Assembly (NCBI RefSeq): GCF_001552595.1
Contig: NZ_BCRM01000007.1
Location: 62,001 to 126,000, forward strand
DNA length: 64,000 nucleotides
Direction of reading: 5' to 3'
Source: Rhodococcus erythropolis NBRC 15567
GTDB taxonomy: Bacteria; Actinomycetota; Actinomycetes; Mycobacteriales; Mycobacteriaceae
A program made the position numbers and the translations under genes. Under the pieces are notes generated by a model that did not search any database, had not been told where the DNA came from, and saw only the letters and a program-made list of their open reading frames with translations. Below are positions 32,379 to 42,584 of the stretch, one piece after another; positions within the stretch are counted from its first letter, which is position 1; the number at the start of each line of letters is the position of its first letter.

Positions 32379-32867
32379 ATGATCGAGATTCGTGAAGTTC
32401 TACCGGCTGAGTTCGAGACCGTCGGGGAACTGACTGTGCAGTCGTACGTGGGTGGCGGATTTGTCGCCGGCGGATCGCCGTACGCGGAGCGCCTGCGAGA
32501 CACCGCAACTCGGGTGGAGCAGGGGCGGGTGCTGGTTGCCGTTCTCGGCGAAGAGGTCGTGGGTTCTTTGACGATCGCCGAACCCGGCACGCCCTTCGCG
32601 GATGTTGCGCAGAAGGGCGAACTCGAGTTCCGCATGCTCGCGGTCTCGCCGCAGGCTCGGGGATCGGGCGCCGGAACCGCATTGGTTCGCGCAGTGATCG
32701 CCGAAGCCTACGACCGAGGCGATCACTCGGTGGTCATCTCGACGCAGCCCGAGATGGTCGATGCTCGTCGTATCTACGACCGCAACGGGTTCGTCCCCGA
32801 TCCGGAGCGCGCGTGGGAGCCGATTCGCGGTATGGAGCTGACGGTCATGGTTCGCGGTCTGGCCTGA
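32379..32867 (+). CDS. GNAT family N-acetyltransferase
   Basis: This 162-residue single-domain acetyltransferase has the acetyl-CoA binding region FRMLAVSPQARGSGAGTALV (Q/RxxGxG/A) followed by VRAVIAEAYDRGDHSVVIST and an AARRIYDRNGFVPDP-like ending. The substrate cannot be inferred. It is convergent with the ACT-domain gene, 13 bp away. Confidence 0.9.
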   Translation: MIEIREVLPAEFETVGELTVQSYVGGGFVAGGSPYAERLRDTATRVEQGRVLVAVLGEEVVGSLTIAEPGTPFADVAQKGELEFRMLAVSPQARGSGAGTALVRAVIAEAYDRGDHSVVISTQPEMVDARRIYDRNGFVPDPERAWEPIRGMELTVMVRGLA

Positions 32868-32880
32868 TTACCCAGCCTGG

Positions 32881-33531
32881 TCAGCCCAGCACTGTCGCGA
32901 CGATTCCGGCGAGATAGCCGAGGCGGGCTATCTCCGAAGGGCGAAATTCGGGTCCTCCGGGACGACCGAGCATGAGGACGCGATTGCCGGAGCCGAGCGG
33001 TGCGGCAGCGAGGCTGGTGTTCATCTCTCGCCAGACGTCCGGAACCCAGTCGGCCTCGCCGTCGAGGGCGGTGGGCTTGTCCAGTGGCATCCACGGAATG
33101 TCGGTGGCATGGGTTTCCGGCGCGCCGGCGCTACCGACGACGCGGTACGCACCGTGCTTGCCGATGTCCGCGACGACGCACCAGCCGACTCGCAGTACAC
33201 GCGGCGCGCCGTCGACGAGGACCTGTAGTCGATCGTTTCGGGCTGTCGCAACGGAATCGATGAGTTCGAGCTCACGATGGGTGTCGAGAATCCCGGCGTA
33301 GGGGCGGATCGAATCGACCAGCACGTCGGGCAGATGCTCGGCAGCGGTGATCAAGGTGTCGGGCAGTGCGCCCGGTTCGACGTCGACCACGAGGTCGTCG
33401 ATGGCAAAACCGTCGCCTCGCTCCACGACGTCGAGGGAGAGGATGTCTGCGCCCACGGATCCGAGGGCTACGGCGAGCGCGCCGAGGCTGCCGGGTCGGT
33501 CGGGCAGTTGGACGCGAAGCAGGTACGACAC
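32881..33531 (-). CDS. ACT domain-containing regulatory protein
   Basis: I start at GTG 33529-33531 with GAAAGG upstream (216 residues). The longer frame to 33609 adds 26 residues without likeness. The first ~75 residues are an ACT domain: YLLRVQLPDRPGSLGALAVA, SVGADILSLDVVERGDGFAI. The rest resembles a degenerate GAF-like sensor (RVGWCVVADIGKHGAYRVVG). It is the counterpart of Rv3013. It probably binds an amino acid; the target is unknown. It is divergent from gatC. Confidence 0.85.
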   Translation of the reverse strand: MSYLLRVQLPDRPGSLGALAVALGSVGADILSLDVVERGDGFAIDDLVVDVEPGALPDTLITAAEHLPDVLVDSIRPYAGILDTHRELELIDSVATARNDRLQVLVDGAPRVLRVGWCVVADIGKHGAYRVVGSAGAPETHATDIPWMPLDKPTALDGEADWVPDVWREMNTSLAAAPLGSGNRVLMLGRPGGPEFRPSEIARLGYLAGIVATVLG

Positions 33532-33809
33532 GTGCGTGCCTTTCGCTGATCGGTTCTCGCCCGGATCACGTCGACCCGGGCCACACCCATCTTTGCACTT
33601 GCTCAGCACGCGTTGGTGGGCGCCGCGGCGGGGTCACACCGGGTGCACATGCTTGTCACACGAGCGAAACACGAGGTGGATTCGACGTGGCGGTGGACAC
33701 AGTAGGCGTGCGTACCGGTCGACACAGCAGGCGTGCTTACAGGTCTGTCGCGGCGAGGAACTAGGCTGGACCGGCAATGTTCACGTCCTCTTCCGAAAGG
33801 GGCCCCGCG

Positions 33810-34109
33810 GTGCCTGCCATCTCCCGTGACGAGGTCGCGCACCTCGCGCGGCTGTCCAGACTCGCCCTGTCCGATGCCGAACTCGACGAGTTCGCCGGTC
33901 AGTTGGATTCGATTCTCAACCACGTCAAGGTGGTCACCGAGGTTGCGGCCGACGACGTCCCGCCCATGGCGAACCCCAATGCCGTCACCAACGTGACGCG
34001 CCCCGACGTGATCGTGCCCGGGTTGACCCCCGAGCAGGCATTGTCCGGAGCACCCGCAGTCGAACAGGATCGCTTTGCGGTTCCGCAGATCCTTGGAGAG
34101 GGCGAATGA
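33810..34109 (+). CDS. gatC: Asp-tRNA(Asn)/Glu-tRNA(Gln) amidotransferase subunit C
   Basis: This 99-residue small subunit stabilises GatA in the GatCAB complex. The start is GTG 33810; the in-frame ATG 33777 would add 11 residues. Motifs: [20 protein letters not shown] and [19 protein letters not shown], then the [13 protein letters not shown] belt. It overlaps gatA by ATGA. Confidence 0.93.
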   Translation: MPAISRDEVAHLARLSRLALSDAELDEFAGQLDSILNHVKVVTEVAADDVPPMANPNAVTNVTRPDVIVPGLTPEQALSGAPAVEQDRFAVPQILGEGE

Positions 34110-35584
34110 CCGATCTGACCACGCTGGACGCCGCTGAGCTGGCCGGCAAGATCCACTCGCGTGAGGTGTCCTCGGTAGAGGTCACGCAGGCGCATCTCGA
34201 CCGCATCGCTGCCGTCGACACCGAGTACCACGCCTTCCTGCACGTTGCCGGTGAACAGGCTCTCGAAGCCGCCGCAGCAGTGGACAACTCGCTCGCAGGC
34301 GGAAACGAACCCGCTTCGGCACTCGCCGGAGTTCCGATTGCGTTGAAGGACATCTTCACCACGACGGACATGCCGACCACCTGTGCGTCGAAGATTCTCG
34401 AAGGCTGGGTTGCGCCGTACGACGCGACCCTGACGAGCAAGCTTCGCGCTGCGGGCATCCCGATCCTCGGCAAGACGAACCTCGACGAATTTGCGATGGG
34501 CTCCTCCACGGAGAACTCCGCATTCGGTCCGACGCGTAACCCGTGGGATGTCACCCGCATCCCCGGCGGATCCGGTGGTGGTAGCGCTGCAGCGCTCGCG
34601 TCCCGTCAGGCCCCGTTGGCCATCGGCACCGACACCGGCGGGTCGATCCGTCAGCCCGCTGCGGTCACCGCGACGGTCGGAACCAAGCCGACGTACGGAA
34701 CTGTCTCACGCTTCGGGCTCGTCGCGTGCGCCTCCTCTCTCGATCAGGGTGGCCCCTGTGGTCGCACCGTGCTCGACACCGCTCTGCTGCACGAGGTCAT
34801 CGCCGGGCACGATCCGCGTGACTCCACGTCCATCGACGCCCCCGTGCGTCCGGTGGTCGCTGCGGCACGGGAGGGTGCAGCCGGCGACCTGCGCGGCGTC
34901 AAGGTCGGTGTGGTCAAGGAACTTCACTCCGACAGCTACCAGCCCGGTGTCATCGCTTCCTTCGACGCTGCTGTCGAGCAACTCAAGGCTTTGGGCGCCG
35001 AAGTTGTCGAGGTTTCGTGCCCGAGCTTCGAGCACGCGCTCGCGTCGTACTACCTGGTGCTGCCCAGTGAGGTCTCGTCCAACCTGGCCCGCTTCGACGC
35101 CATGCGCTACGGACTGCGTGTCGACGAAGGCAACATGAGTGCCGACCAGGTCATGGCGGCAACCCGCGCCGCCGGTTTCGGCCCGGAGGTCAAGCGCCGC
35201 ATCATGATCGGTACCTACGCACTGTCCTCGGGCTACTACGACGCCTACTACGGTTCGGCGCTCAAGGTTCGTACCCTCATCGCACGCGATTTCGACAAGG
35301 CCTACGAGAAGGTAGACGTACTGGTCTCGCCGACCAGCCCGTTCACGCCGTGGAAGTTGGGGGAGAAGGTCGGCGATCCGTTGGCCATGTACCTCTCCGA
35401 CCTGTGCACGCTGCCGACCAACCTGGCCGGACACTGCGCGATGTCGGTGCCATCGGGTCTGTCCGCGGACGACAACCTGCCGGTGGGCTTGCAGATCATG
35501 GCGCCCGCCATGGCTGACGAGCGCCTCTACCGTGTCGGTGCCGCCTACGAAGCTGCTCGCGGCCCGATTGCAACTGCAGTCTGA
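34106..35584 (+). CDS. gatA: Asp-tRNA(Asn)/Glu-tRNA(Gln) amidotransferase subunit A
   Basis: This 492-residue amidase supplies ammonia from glutamine to GatB. The Ser-cisSer-Lys triad is visible: the Lys in [12 protein letters not shown], and the two Ser in [19 protein letters not shown] and [19 protein letters not shown]. Translationally coupled to gatC. gatB lies 5.4 kb downstream, separated by an inserted block and pfkA. A copy of the 44-nt hairpin follows. Confidence 0.97.
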   Translation: MTDLTTLDAAELAGKIHSREVSSVEVTQAHLDRIAAVDTEYHAFLHVAGEQALEAAAAVDNSLAGGNEPASALAGVPIALKDIFTTTDMPTTCASKILEGWVAPYDATLTSKLRAAGIPILGKTNLDEFAMGSSTENSAFGPTRNPWDVTRIPGGSGGGSAAALASRQAPLAIGTDTGGSIRQPAAVTATVGTKPTYGTVSRFGLVACASSLDQGGPCGRTVLDTALLHEVIAGHDPRDSTSIDAPVRPVVAAAREGAAGDLRGVKVGVVKELHSDSYQPGVIASFDAAVEQLKALGAEVVEVSCPSFEHALASYYLVLPSEVSSNLARFDAMRYGLRVDEGNMSADQVMAATRAAGFGPEVKRRIMIGTYALSSGYYDAYYGSALKVRTLIARDFDKAYEKVDVLVSPTSPFTPWKLGEKVGDPLAMYLSDLCTLPTNLAGHCAMSVPSGLSADDNLPVGLQIMAPAMADERLYRVGAAYEAARGPIATAV

Positions 35585-35592
35585 CCTGTTTG

Positions 35593-35636
35593 CTGTGCGC
35601 CTTTATTAACCCCCCGCGGTTAATAAAGGCGCACAG
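35593..35636. repeat. 44-nt hairpin repeat, copy 2 (between gatA and the hydrolase gene)
   Basis: CTGTGCGCCTTTATTAACC and GGTTAATAAAGGCGCACAG form a perfect 19-bp stem around CCCCGC; TG/CA extend it to 35591-35638. It lies between convergent genes, 8 nt after gatA and 6 nt before the hydrolase stop, fitting a bidirectional terminator. Confidence 0.9.
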
Positions 35637-35641
35637 CAGTT

Positions 35642-37030
35642 TCAGGAGCAAGTCCCCAAAGCTGTTCCCTGATCGGTTCCGTAGCGGTGGCCGTGACCGG
35701 CGGGTACACCGAGCGAACCGAGCATGTCGACGGTGGTCTGCAAGAACGTGACGCCCGGGATCCACTGCGGGATCGGGCCGTCCTGCACGGCACGGCTCAG
35801 ATCCGGCTTCTGCGTCGCGAGGGCGGGGGACCACCACACCACTGGGTCGGACGTGTTCGCTAGGACGGTTGCGCCGTCCGTCCGTGTCGCGCCGGCCGGG
35901 GGACCGGCCCACAACACGTCGCACGGGACGGTGGCACTGCTCTCGGTCAGTGCGGCGCTGCCGCCGACGGCGCCGAGGCTCTGTCCGTAGAGGAACAGGT
36001 CCGGTCGCTCTTCGGCAGGCATCGCGGCAATGTGGCTTCCGACAGCTGTGAACAGGGCGGTGGCTGATTCTTCGGCGTCGTCGCGGCTGAACAGGAATGT
36101 CGCCCAACTGGGTGCGTCGGAGTATTGCTGCCCGACTATCGCGACGTCTCCGCCGAACCGTTGCTCGATACCGTCGACTGCGTGGGTGTCGATCCACCCC
36201 GAGCCGGTCGGAACGGCCACCACGACGCTGTTGCGGGCGAAGCCGCCGACGCGATCGAGTTCACTCACGGCGAGAGCGGCACGCGATGCGGTATCGGGTG
36301 CGGAATCCACACCGGCGTAGACGCGCACCGAGTCTTCACCTGCAGCGATGAATTTGCGTCCCTCCGCGCCCATCGAGGTCCACGAGATGAGCGATTCGGA
36401 GCTGCCTGTCGCAGAGGCCGAAAGTGGCTGTGTCAGAGCGGTGTCGATGTACGCGTTGGACTTGTCGAACGAATCGGCGAGGCCGTTCCAGACGGCGGGA
36501 CCGACGACCAACTGCACGCCGAGGACTCCCATGACCAGTGCGCCCACGCTCCGCGCGAAACCCATCCACCGCAGCGCCTTCGAAAGTCCGACCCCGAGGC
36601 CCCAGAGTGCAAGGGCGGTCAGCGAGGCAATGCACCCCGCCTCCGCCCAGTGGATCAGCCCGGCAGGCGGTGCGCCCATCGCTGCTCGCAGCGAGTTCTG
36701 CCAACCGGCGGCGGCGAACATCGCAACTGCGGTGCCGGCAGTCGACAACCCGAACGCGGTGATGCGCCAATGACGTTCGTCGAATCGGGCCTTGGCCCGG
36801 TCGGGGACGAGCCGACGGGCTACCGCGGAGAACGCCCACATCGCCAGTAGCCCGACCGCGACGAGCAGACCGCTGAATACCCCTTGGAGTACGGCTGATC
36901 TCGGCAGGAGTCCGGGAGCTAGCGAGATGGCGGACATCGCTGCCACGGCGACGCTCGTGGACACCCGGGGGAGTGCGAGCGCCCCGACTCGGGCGAGAAC
37001 GGGGGTCCGTGACGCATTCAGAACGCTCAT
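35642..37030 (-). CDS. Membrane alpha/beta hydrolase (Abhydrolase_9 type)
   Basis: I start at ATG 37028-37030 (462 residues), which overlaps the upstream stop by ATGA. A frame running to 37234 adds no plausible sequence. Four or five hydrophobic spans occupy the first ~200 residues (AISLAPGLLPRSAVLQGVFS, GVFSGLLVAVGLLAMWAFSA). A hydrolase domain follows with the nucleophile elbow LFLYGQSLGAVGGSAAL (GxSxG), ANTSDPVVWWSPAL and a terminal GHGHRYG histidine. This two-part layout (membrane N-domain plus hydrolase) is a known actinobacterial family of unknown substrate, probably a lipid esterase at the membrane. It is coupled to the phospholipase-like gene. Confidence 0.88.
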   Translation of the reverse strand: MSVLNASRTPVLARVGALALPRVSTSVAVAAMSAISLAPGLLPRSAVLQGVFSGLLVAVGLLAMWAFSAVARRLVPDRAKARFDERHWRITAFGLSTAGTAVAMFAAAGWQNSLRAAMGAPPAGLIHWAEAGCIASLTALALWGLGVGLSKALRWMGFARSVGALVMGVLGVQLVVGPAVWNGLADSFDKSNAYIDTALTQPLSASATGSSESLISWTSMGAEGRKFIAAGEDSVRVYAGVDSAPDTASRAALAVSELDRVGGFARNSVVVAVPTGSGWIDTHAVDGIEQRFGGDVAIVGQQYSDAPSWATFLFSRDDAEESATALFTAVGSHIAAMPAEERPDLFLYGQSLGAVGGSAALTESSATVPCDVLWAGPPAGATRTDGATVLANTSDPVVWWSPALATQKPDLSRAVQDGPIPQWIPGVTFLQTTVDMLGSLGVPAGHGHRYGTDQGTALGTCS

Positions 37031-37701
37031 GCTGCAATCGCTTTCGGGGAGAAGGAGAACTCGTTCGACGGATCGAGGCGCCGCGATCGCATCAGGGTGA
37101 AGCCGAGGGCGGAAACTGCCAGAACTCCGGCCGTGCCGTAACCGAACCCCGATTCCGCGACCGGAGTCAGATAGCTTTGGCGCCAAGAGTTTCCGTTCAC
37201 CGCTGTGACGGCGACATCGGCCATCGCGAAGCAATACCCACGTGAGAGAAAGGACGTGCGGTCTTCACAGGCCGCATGCATTCGCTCGTCGAGCTGACCG
37301 TCGAGGACCTGGCGGGCCCACGGCCCCAGTTCCGTTCCGTGCGAATGCGCGTAGCGGAGTAGGTCGTACCCGAGATCGTGTGCTTTGCAGGCCGAGTCGA
37401 ATTCGTCGGGAAGCGGAATCGGTGACGAGCAGTCGCCGTGGGGGTTGGCGAGGTATCCGTCGAAGACGGTAGGCGTGTAGCCGGCAAATGCGGCGAAATC
37501 CGACGGGATGGTGGTCGCAGCATCAGAGGCATCCGCGGTAGTCACAGTGGCGATCGCCCTGGATGCGTTCGAATTCTCGGTGCGCGGCGGCTCGGCTCCG
37601 CTCGCTCCGGCAGTGACGGTGATCGCTGCCGTTGCCGCCAGCGCCAGGGCAGCCCAGGTGCCGGCGCTTCGAGAGAGGTCTTTCACTCGTGTGATCCGCA
37701 T
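37027..37701 (-). CDS. Secreted phospholipase A2-like protein
   Basis: Read from ATG 37699-37701 it has 224 residues; starts at GTG 37710 or TTG 37725 are possible. A signal peptide (RSAGTWAALALAATAAITVT) precedes the mature part. FDSACKAHDLGYDLLRYAHS carries the C..HD.GYD catalytic motif of prokaryotic phospholipase A2 (His-Asp dyad). Further cysteines (GDCSSP, HAACEDRTS, RGYCFAM) could form disulfides. A C-terminal hydrophobic segment (YGTAGVLAVSALGFTLMRSR) followed by Arg may anchor it. Its stop overlaps the start of the membrane hydrolase, so the pair forms a lipid-hydrolase operon. Confidence 0.82.
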   Translation of the reverse strand: MRITRVKDLSRSAGTWAALALAATAAITVTAGASGAEPPRTENSNASRAIATVTTADASDAATTIPSDFAAFAGYTPTVFDGYLANPHGDCSSPIPLPDEFDSACKAHDLGYDLLRYAHSHGTELGPWARQVLDGQLDERMHAACEDRTSFLSRGYCFAMADVAVTAVNGNSWRQSYLTPVAESGFGYGTAGVLAVSALGFTLMRSRRLDPSNEFSFSPKAIAA

Positions 37702-37865
37702 GCCGTTCACGCTATGAACGGACAATCCTGGCGGTCATCGCTCTGGAGAGGGGTTCTCCGACGTGCGATCGGGTGAGAATTCCCTCCCCTGTGATACCTC
37801 GGAGGTAGGGGGATCTCACTCTGCAGTATGAGGACTTTCCGGGTTCGCCTTCATAGGCTTGACGG

Positions 37866-39140
37866 GTGATCAAGGTCCGAAGGAAGAACAGAGGCGCACC
37901 GGGTGTGCCCGCGCCGACATACACCACTGCCGGGTCGGTGCTGTCCGGCCTCGACGGGGCGGTCGTACATTCGGAGAAGGTGCGCCGGGCAACCAGTTTC
38001 GTGGCCCGCGGTCAGTTCTGGAACATCGTCATCGTAGTGATCACTCTGATCCTCTATTCGATTGCCTGGCCGACACTGCAACTGACGCATCATGTTTCGC
38101 CGCCGATCATGCCCTTCGTCGCCGCGTTGGCCGCCTTTCCGTTTGTCCTGATCCGGATCAACGCTCCGTTGGGATGGGCGGTGTCGGCGGTGTCGGCACT
38201 GATCATCCCGTTGGTGTTCGACAACACGACTGGTTACGACTACCCGTGGCAGGTCGTCCACATCATCGTGCTGATGTCGTTGCTGGCCGCGGTGAGTCTG
38301 CGAGCACCCATTCAGGTTGTCGGTGTCGCCTGGATCGCCACGGTGCTGCTTTTCCTCGGCAACGCTCCGGGAAGCGACGGAGCCGGTTGGGCCGTCGGGC
38401 TGAGCGCCCTGGTGGTCTTCTGCCTGCTGATCCGCTGGTTGGTTCTCTCGCGCCGTCAGTTGGCCAAGCAGGAGGAAGTCAGCGAACTCGAACGCACACG
38501 GCGCACGATCCTCGAGGAGAAGGCGCGTATCGCCCGCGACTTGCACGACATCGTGGCCCACCACATGTCGATGGTGGTCGTGCAAGCGCAGAGTGCGCCG
38601 TACCGACTCGATGCGGTCACTCCCGAGATCCGGACCGAATTCGAATCGATAAGTGAGACAGGGCGAGCAGCGCTCAACGAGATTCGTGGTCTCCTCGGAG
38701 TGCTGCGCAGCGACGGTGACTCCGTGGTGACGGCCCCGCAACCGGGCGTCGATCAATTAGACGACCTGCTGCTCGGCAGTACCCGTGCGGGACTTCCGGT
38801 GTCGTGGCGAGTCGACGGAGATCGGGCGTCGGTCTCGGAATCCACGGGCCTTGCGCTCTACCGGATCATTCAGGAGTCGATTACCAATGCGGCCAGGCAT
38901 TCACCAGGCGGACCCATCGAGGTCGCCGTGGCGTTCGGCCCGCAATCGGTGAGCGCGCTCGTGAACAACGGGCCTTCGCCATTGGGTGGCAATCAGCACT
39001 CGGCGTCGGAAACCACTGGTGGCAACGGAATACGCGGAATGCGTGAGCGGGCTTCGGCGGTGGGCGGCATGCTGTTGGCAAACCGGCGCGAGGACGGAGG
39101 GTTCGAGGTCCGGGCCGAGTTGCCGTCGATGCCCGCCTAG
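37866..39140 (+). CDS. Two-component sensor histidine kinase (NarL-partner type)
   Basis: This 424-residue kinase starts at GTG 37866. Five to six membrane spans (GQFWNIVIVVITLILYSIAW to LSALVVFCLLIRWLVLSRRQ) form the sensor with little extracytoplasmic domain. A HisKA_3 dimerisation domain carries the phosphorylated His in KARIARDLHDIVAHHMSMVV, followed by HATPase with IIQESITNAARHSPGG (N box) and GNGIRGMRERASAVGG (G box). The response regulator follows 9 bp later. The signal is unknown. The divergent neighbour is the phospholipase operon, a possible target. Confidence 0.93.
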   Translation: MIKVRRKNRGAPGVPAPTYTTAGSVLSGLDGAVVHSEKVRRATSFVARGQFWNIVIVVITLILYSIAWPTLQLTHHVSPPIMPFVAALAAFPFVLIRINAPLGWAVSAVSALIIPLVFDNTTGYDYPWQVVHIIVLMSLLAAVSLRAPIQVVGVAWIATVLLFLGNAPGSDGAGWAVGLSALVVFCLLIRWLVLSRRQLAKQEEVSELERTRRTILEEKARIARDLHDIVAHHMSMVVVQAQSAPYRLDAVTPEIRTEFESISETGRAALNEIRGLLGVLRSDGDSVVTAPQPGVDQLDDLLLGSTRAGLPVSWRVDGDRASVSESTGLALYRIIQESITNAARHSPGGPIEVAVAFGPQSVSALVNNGPSPLGGNQHSASETTGGNGIRGMRERASAVGGMLLANRREDGGFEVRAELPSMPA

Positions 39141-39149
39141 GCTGTCCGA

Positions 39150-39812
39150 GTGCCCATCACAGTATTCATCGCAGACGACCAGGCGATGGTTCGACAAGGG
39201 TTCGGAGCCCTACTCTCCGCCCAGCCCGACATCAGCGTGATCGGCGATGCGCCGGACGGGAAGATCGCCGTCGCCGAGGTCGCGCGATTGCGTCCGGACG
39301 TGGTGTTGATGGATGTTCGTATGCCCGAGATGAACGGACTCGACGCTGCCCGCCAGATTCTGTCCGCCGGATGGGAGCCGCCGGTGCGAGTCCTCATGCT
39401 TACCACTTTCGACATCGACGATTACGTCTACGAGGCCCTGAGCGTCGGAGCGAGCGGGTTCATGCTCAAGGACGCACCGGCTGAGGAACTGATTCGGGCG
39501 GTGCGCGTCGTCGCCGAAGGGCAGGCCTTGCTGGCGCCGACGGTGACGCGTCGCCTGATTGCCGATGTGACCAGCCGGCGGGCCGCACCGCGCGCACGGC
39601 CCGCAGCGCTCGATGCGCTGACCCCGCGTGAGCGCGAGGTCCTCGAACTGATTGCCCGCGGATTGTCCAACGTCGAGATTGCCGAGCGGCTGTTCGTCGC
39701 CGAGCAGACCGTCAAGACCCATGTCGGGAAGGTGCTGTCCAAGCTCGATCTGCGCGATCGCGCCCAGGCAGTCGTGTTGGCGTACGAAAGCGGGCTCGTC
39801 ACGCCGGGTTAG
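39150..39812 (+). CDS. NarL/FixJ-family response regulator
   Basis: This 220-residue protein has a receiver domain with the acidic pair FIADDQAMVRQGFGAL, phosphoacceptor Asp in DVVLMDVRMPEMNGLDAA, and Thr/Lys in VLMLTTFDIDDYVY and GFMLKDAPAEELIRAV. Its C-terminal LuxR-type HTH is DALTPREREVLELIARGLSN and VAEQTVKTHVGKVLSKLDL. It is encoded right behind the kinase. DNA targets are unknown. Confidence 0.95.
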   Translation: MPITVFIADDQAMVRQGFGALLSAQPDISVIGDAPDGKIAVAEVARLRPDVVLMDVRMPEMNGLDAARQILSAGWEPPVRVLMLTTFDIDDYVYEALSVGASGFMLKDAPAEELIRAVRVVAEGQALLAPTVTRRLIADVTSRRAAPRARPAALDALTPREREVLELIARGLSNVEIAERLFVAEQTVKTHVGKVLSKLDLRDRAQAVVLAYESGLVTPG

Positions 39813-39927
39813 GGGTCCCGTGCGGCGCGGCGTTGCGGCTCGGCAACGCCGCTATCCTGCGGCAATACGGTGACTGGGGGAAGATGGACACCAAGATCCA
39901 CAATCCGGTCACGAGAGGTGCTGCACT

Positions 39928-40959
39928 ATGCGAATCGGAATCCTCACGGGCGGCGGCGACTGCCCGGGCTTGAACGCGGTCATCCGCGCCGTCGTACGTA
40001 CGTCGGCCGGTCGTTACGGCAGTACCGTGGTCGGATTCCGGGACGGCTGGCGAGGATTGCTCGAGGACCGCAAGGTCCCGCTCGACTCCGATGACCGCAT
40101 CAACCGCATCCTCACCCGCGGCGGCACGATCCTCGGCACCGCTCGCGTGAACCCCGACAAACTCCGTGCGGGCCTCGATCAGATCAAGCAGACCCTCGAC
40201 GACAACGGGATCGACGTCCTGATCCCGATCGGCGGCGAAGGCACACTCACCGCGGCCAGTTGGCTTTCCGAGAGCGGCGTACCCGTGATCGGTGTGCCCA
40301 AGACGATCGACAACGACATCGATTGCACCGACGTGACTTTCGGTTTCGACACCGCCTTGGCTGTCGCCACCGACGCCATCGACAGGCTCCACACCACGGC
40401 CGAATCGCACCAGCGCGTCATGCTCGTCGAGGTCATGGGCCGGCATGCGGGCTGGATCGCGCTGCAGGCCGGACTGGCGTCGGGGGCACACCTGACTCTG
40501 GTTCCGGAACAGCCGTTCGACGTCGACGAGGTGTGCGCGATGGTCAAGAAGCGCTTCCAGCGTGGCGACTCCCACTTCATCTGCGTCGTGGCTGAAGGTG
40601 CGATGCCCGATCCCGCGTCGATGACTCTGCGCGAAGGTGGCATCGACGAGTTCGGCCACAAGATCTTCACCGGTGTCGCGCAGCAGCTCGGAAACGAGAT
40701 CGAGCGCCGGATCGGCAAGGAAGTTCGCACCACCGTCCTCGGACACATCCAGCGCGGTGGCACCCCGACGCCGCACGACCGCATCCTCGCCACTCGCTTC
40801 GGCGTTCATGCCACCGACGCAGCTCACCGCGGAGATTTCGGTCAGATGGTCGCGTTGCACGGAACGTCCATCGACCTCGTTCCGCTCGCCGAGGCGACCC
40901 GCAAACTCAAGACGGTGCCCAAGGAGCGCTACGAGGAGGCAGCCGCATTCTTCGGCTGA
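39928..40959 (+). CDS. pfkA: 6-phosphofructokinase
   Basis: This 343-residue enzyme phosphorylates fructose 6-phosphate. The N-terminal [20 protein letters not shown] binds the nucleotide. [15 protein letters not shown] keeps Gly at the position that favours ATP over pyrophosphate, while [20 protein letters not shown] has Lys where Gly is found in E. coli PfkA, the usual actinobacterial ATP-PFK combination. [15 protein letters not shown] and [15 protein letters not shown] complete the sugar site. Upstream AGAGGTG precedes the ATG. gatB follows 25 bp later. Confidence 0.95.
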   Translation: MRIGILTGGGDCPGLNAVIRAVVRTSAGRYGSTVVGFRDGWRGLLEDRKVPLDSDDRINRILTRGGTILGTARVNPDKLRAGLDQIKQTLDDNGIDVLIPIGGEGTLTAASWLSESGVPVIGVPKTIDNDIDCTDVTFGFDTALAVATDAIDRLHTTAESHQRVMLVEVMGRHAGWIALQAGLASGAHLTLVPEQPFDVDEVCAMVKKRFQRGDSHFICVVAEGAMPDPASMTLREGGIDEFGHKIFTGVAQQLGNEIERRIGKEVRTTVLGHIQRGGTPTPHDRILATRFGVHATDAAHRGDFGQMVALHGTSIDLVPLAEATRKLKTVPKERYEEAAAFFG

Positions 40960-40984
40960 GCCGCAGACGCATAAACTGATCACC

Positions 40985-42496
40985 ATGACTGCTGTCGATG
41001 CGCCCGACATCCTCGATTACGACGAAGTACTGACCAAGTACGAGCCTGTGATGGGTATGGAGGTGCACGTAGAACTCGGCACCGCGACCAAGATGTTCTG
41101 CCCGTGCCCCACCGAGTTCGGTGCCGAACCCAATACCCAGGTGTGCCCGGTCTGTCTGGGCATGCCCGGTTCGTTGCCGGTGGTGAACGCAGCCGCTGTC
41201 GAGTCCGCGATCCGGATCGGCCTTGCGCTCAACTGCTCCATCACGCCTTGGGGCCGATTCGCGCGCAAGAACTACTTCTACCCGGATCAGCCGAAGAACT
41301 ACCAGATTTCCCAGTACGACGAGCCGATCGCAACCGAGGGATACCTCGACGTGATCCTCGACGACGGGACGACGTGGCGTGTCGACATCGAGCGCGCACA
41401 CATGGAGGAGGACACCGGTAAGTCCCTCCACGTCGGTGGCGCTACGGGCCGTATCCACGGTGCGAGCCACTCACTGCTCGACTACAACCGTGCGGGTGTG
41501 CCGCTGGTGGAGATCGTCACCAAGACCATCCACGGTGCCGGTGAGCGCGCTCCCGAGGTTGCCCGCGCCTACGTGACGGCGCTTCGTGATCTGCTCAAGT
41601 CTCTCGACGTCTCGGACGTGCGGATGGATCAGGGATCGATGCGCTGCGACGCCAACATCTCGCTGATGCCGATCGGCGCCAAGGAACTCGGAACGCGTAC
41701 CGAGACCAAGAACGTCAACTCCCTCAAGAGCGTCGAGGTCGCAGTTCGCTACGAAATGCGCCGTCAGGCAGCAGTTCTCGACGCCGGCGGCGAGGTCATC
41801 CAGGAGACCCGCCACTTCCAGGAAGCCGACGGCACCACGGCCGCCGGACGCCGCAAGGAAACGGCCGAGGACTACCGCTACTTCCCGGAACCGGATCTCG
41901 AGCCTGTTGCTCCGAGCGCCGAGTGGGTCGAAGAACTGCGCGGCACCTTGCCGGAGCTTCCCTGGATTCGCCGCGCGCGGATCCAGAAGGACTGGGGAAT
42001 CTCCGACGAGGTCATGCGTGACCTCGTCAACGCCGGCGCCATCGATCTGGTGATTGCGACCACCGAGGCCGGTGCTTCGCCCGAGGCAGCGCGCTCCTGG
42101 TGGCTGTCCTACCTGTCGCAGCAGGCCAACACCCGCGGCGTCGAACTCGGCGCTCTGCCGATCACCCCGGCGCAGGTTGCGCAGGTCGTAGCTCTCATCG
42201 ACAGCGGCAAGCTCAACAACAAGGTCGCTCGCCAGGTCGTCGATCACGTCCTCGACGGCGAGGGTGACCCGGAGCAGGTTGTCGCGGCCCACCCGGAGTT
42301 GGTCGTCGAACGTGACGAAACCAAGCTCAAGGCAGCCGTCGACGAGGCACTCGCAGCCAACCCCGACATCGCGGACAAGATCCGCAGCGGCAAGGTCCAG
42401 GCCGCCGGAAAGATCGTCGGCGACGTCATGAAGGCCACCAGAGGACAGGCAGACGCGGCTCGTGTGAAGGAACTTGTCATCGAGGCGTGCAGCTAG
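40985..42496 (+). CDS. gatB: Asp-tRNA(Asn)/Glu-tRNA(Gln) amidotransferase subunit B
   Basis: This 503-residue subunit activates Glu-tRNA(Gln) with ATP and amidates it. It begins [20 protein letters not shown] with the zinc cysteines in MFCPCPTEF and [12 protein letters not shown], continues with [19 protein letters not shown] and [11 protein letters not shown], and ends with the YqeY-like tail domain ([40 protein letters not shown]) that contacts tRNA. ATG 40985 is chosen; the open frame upstream is antisense-like noise over pfkA. Confidence 0.97.
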   Translation: MTAVDAPDILDYDEVLTKYEPVMGMEVHVELGTATKMFCPCPTEFGAEPNTQVCPVCLGMPGSLPVVNAAAVESAIRIGLALNCSITPWGRFARKNYFYPDQPKNYQISQYDEPIATEGYLDVILDDGTTWRVDIERAHMEEDTGKSLHVGGATGRIHGASHSLLDYNRAGVPLVEIVTKTIHGAGERAPEVARAYVTALRDLLKSLDVSDVRMDQGSMRCDANISLMPIGAKELGTRTETKNVNSLKSVEVAVRYEMRRQAAVLDAGGEVIQETRHFQEADGTTAAGRRKETAEDYRYFPEPDLEPVAPSAEWVEELRGTLPELPWIRRARIQKDWGISDEVMRDLVNAGAIDLVIATTEAGASPEAARSWWLSYLSQQANTRGVELGALPITPAQVAQVVALIDSGKLNNKVARQVVDHVLDGEGDPEQVVAAHPELVVERDETKLKAAVDEALAANPDIADKIRSGKVQAAGKIVGDVMKATRGQADAARVKELVIEACS

Positions 42497-42516
42497 CGCA
42501 CACTGAATCTCTGACA

Positions 42517-42553
42517 CTGATGCCCGGCCGAATCTAATTCGGCCGGGCATCAG
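42517..42553. terminator. Bidirectional terminator between gatB and the alcohol dehydrogenase gene
   Basis: CTGATGCCCGGCCGAAT and ATTCGGCCGGGCATCAG are exact complements around CTA. It lies between convergent genes. A 13-bp sequence TTTACCGCTGTCG is repeated directly downstream (about 42556 and 42571). Confidence 0.9.
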
Positions 42554-42584
42554 TATTTACCGCTGTCGTTTTACCGCTGTCGGT

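Noticed and set aside
35642-39812. Genomic island carried by a mobile element
   Set aside because: Base composition and codon use look like the neighbours, and there is no integrase, tRNA target or flanking direct repeat beyond the hairpin element.
39928-40959. Pyrophosphate-dependent phosphofructokinase
   Set aside because: PKTIDND suggests it at first, but the GGEGT motif keeps the Gly that allows ATP, as in actinobacterial ATP-PFKs.
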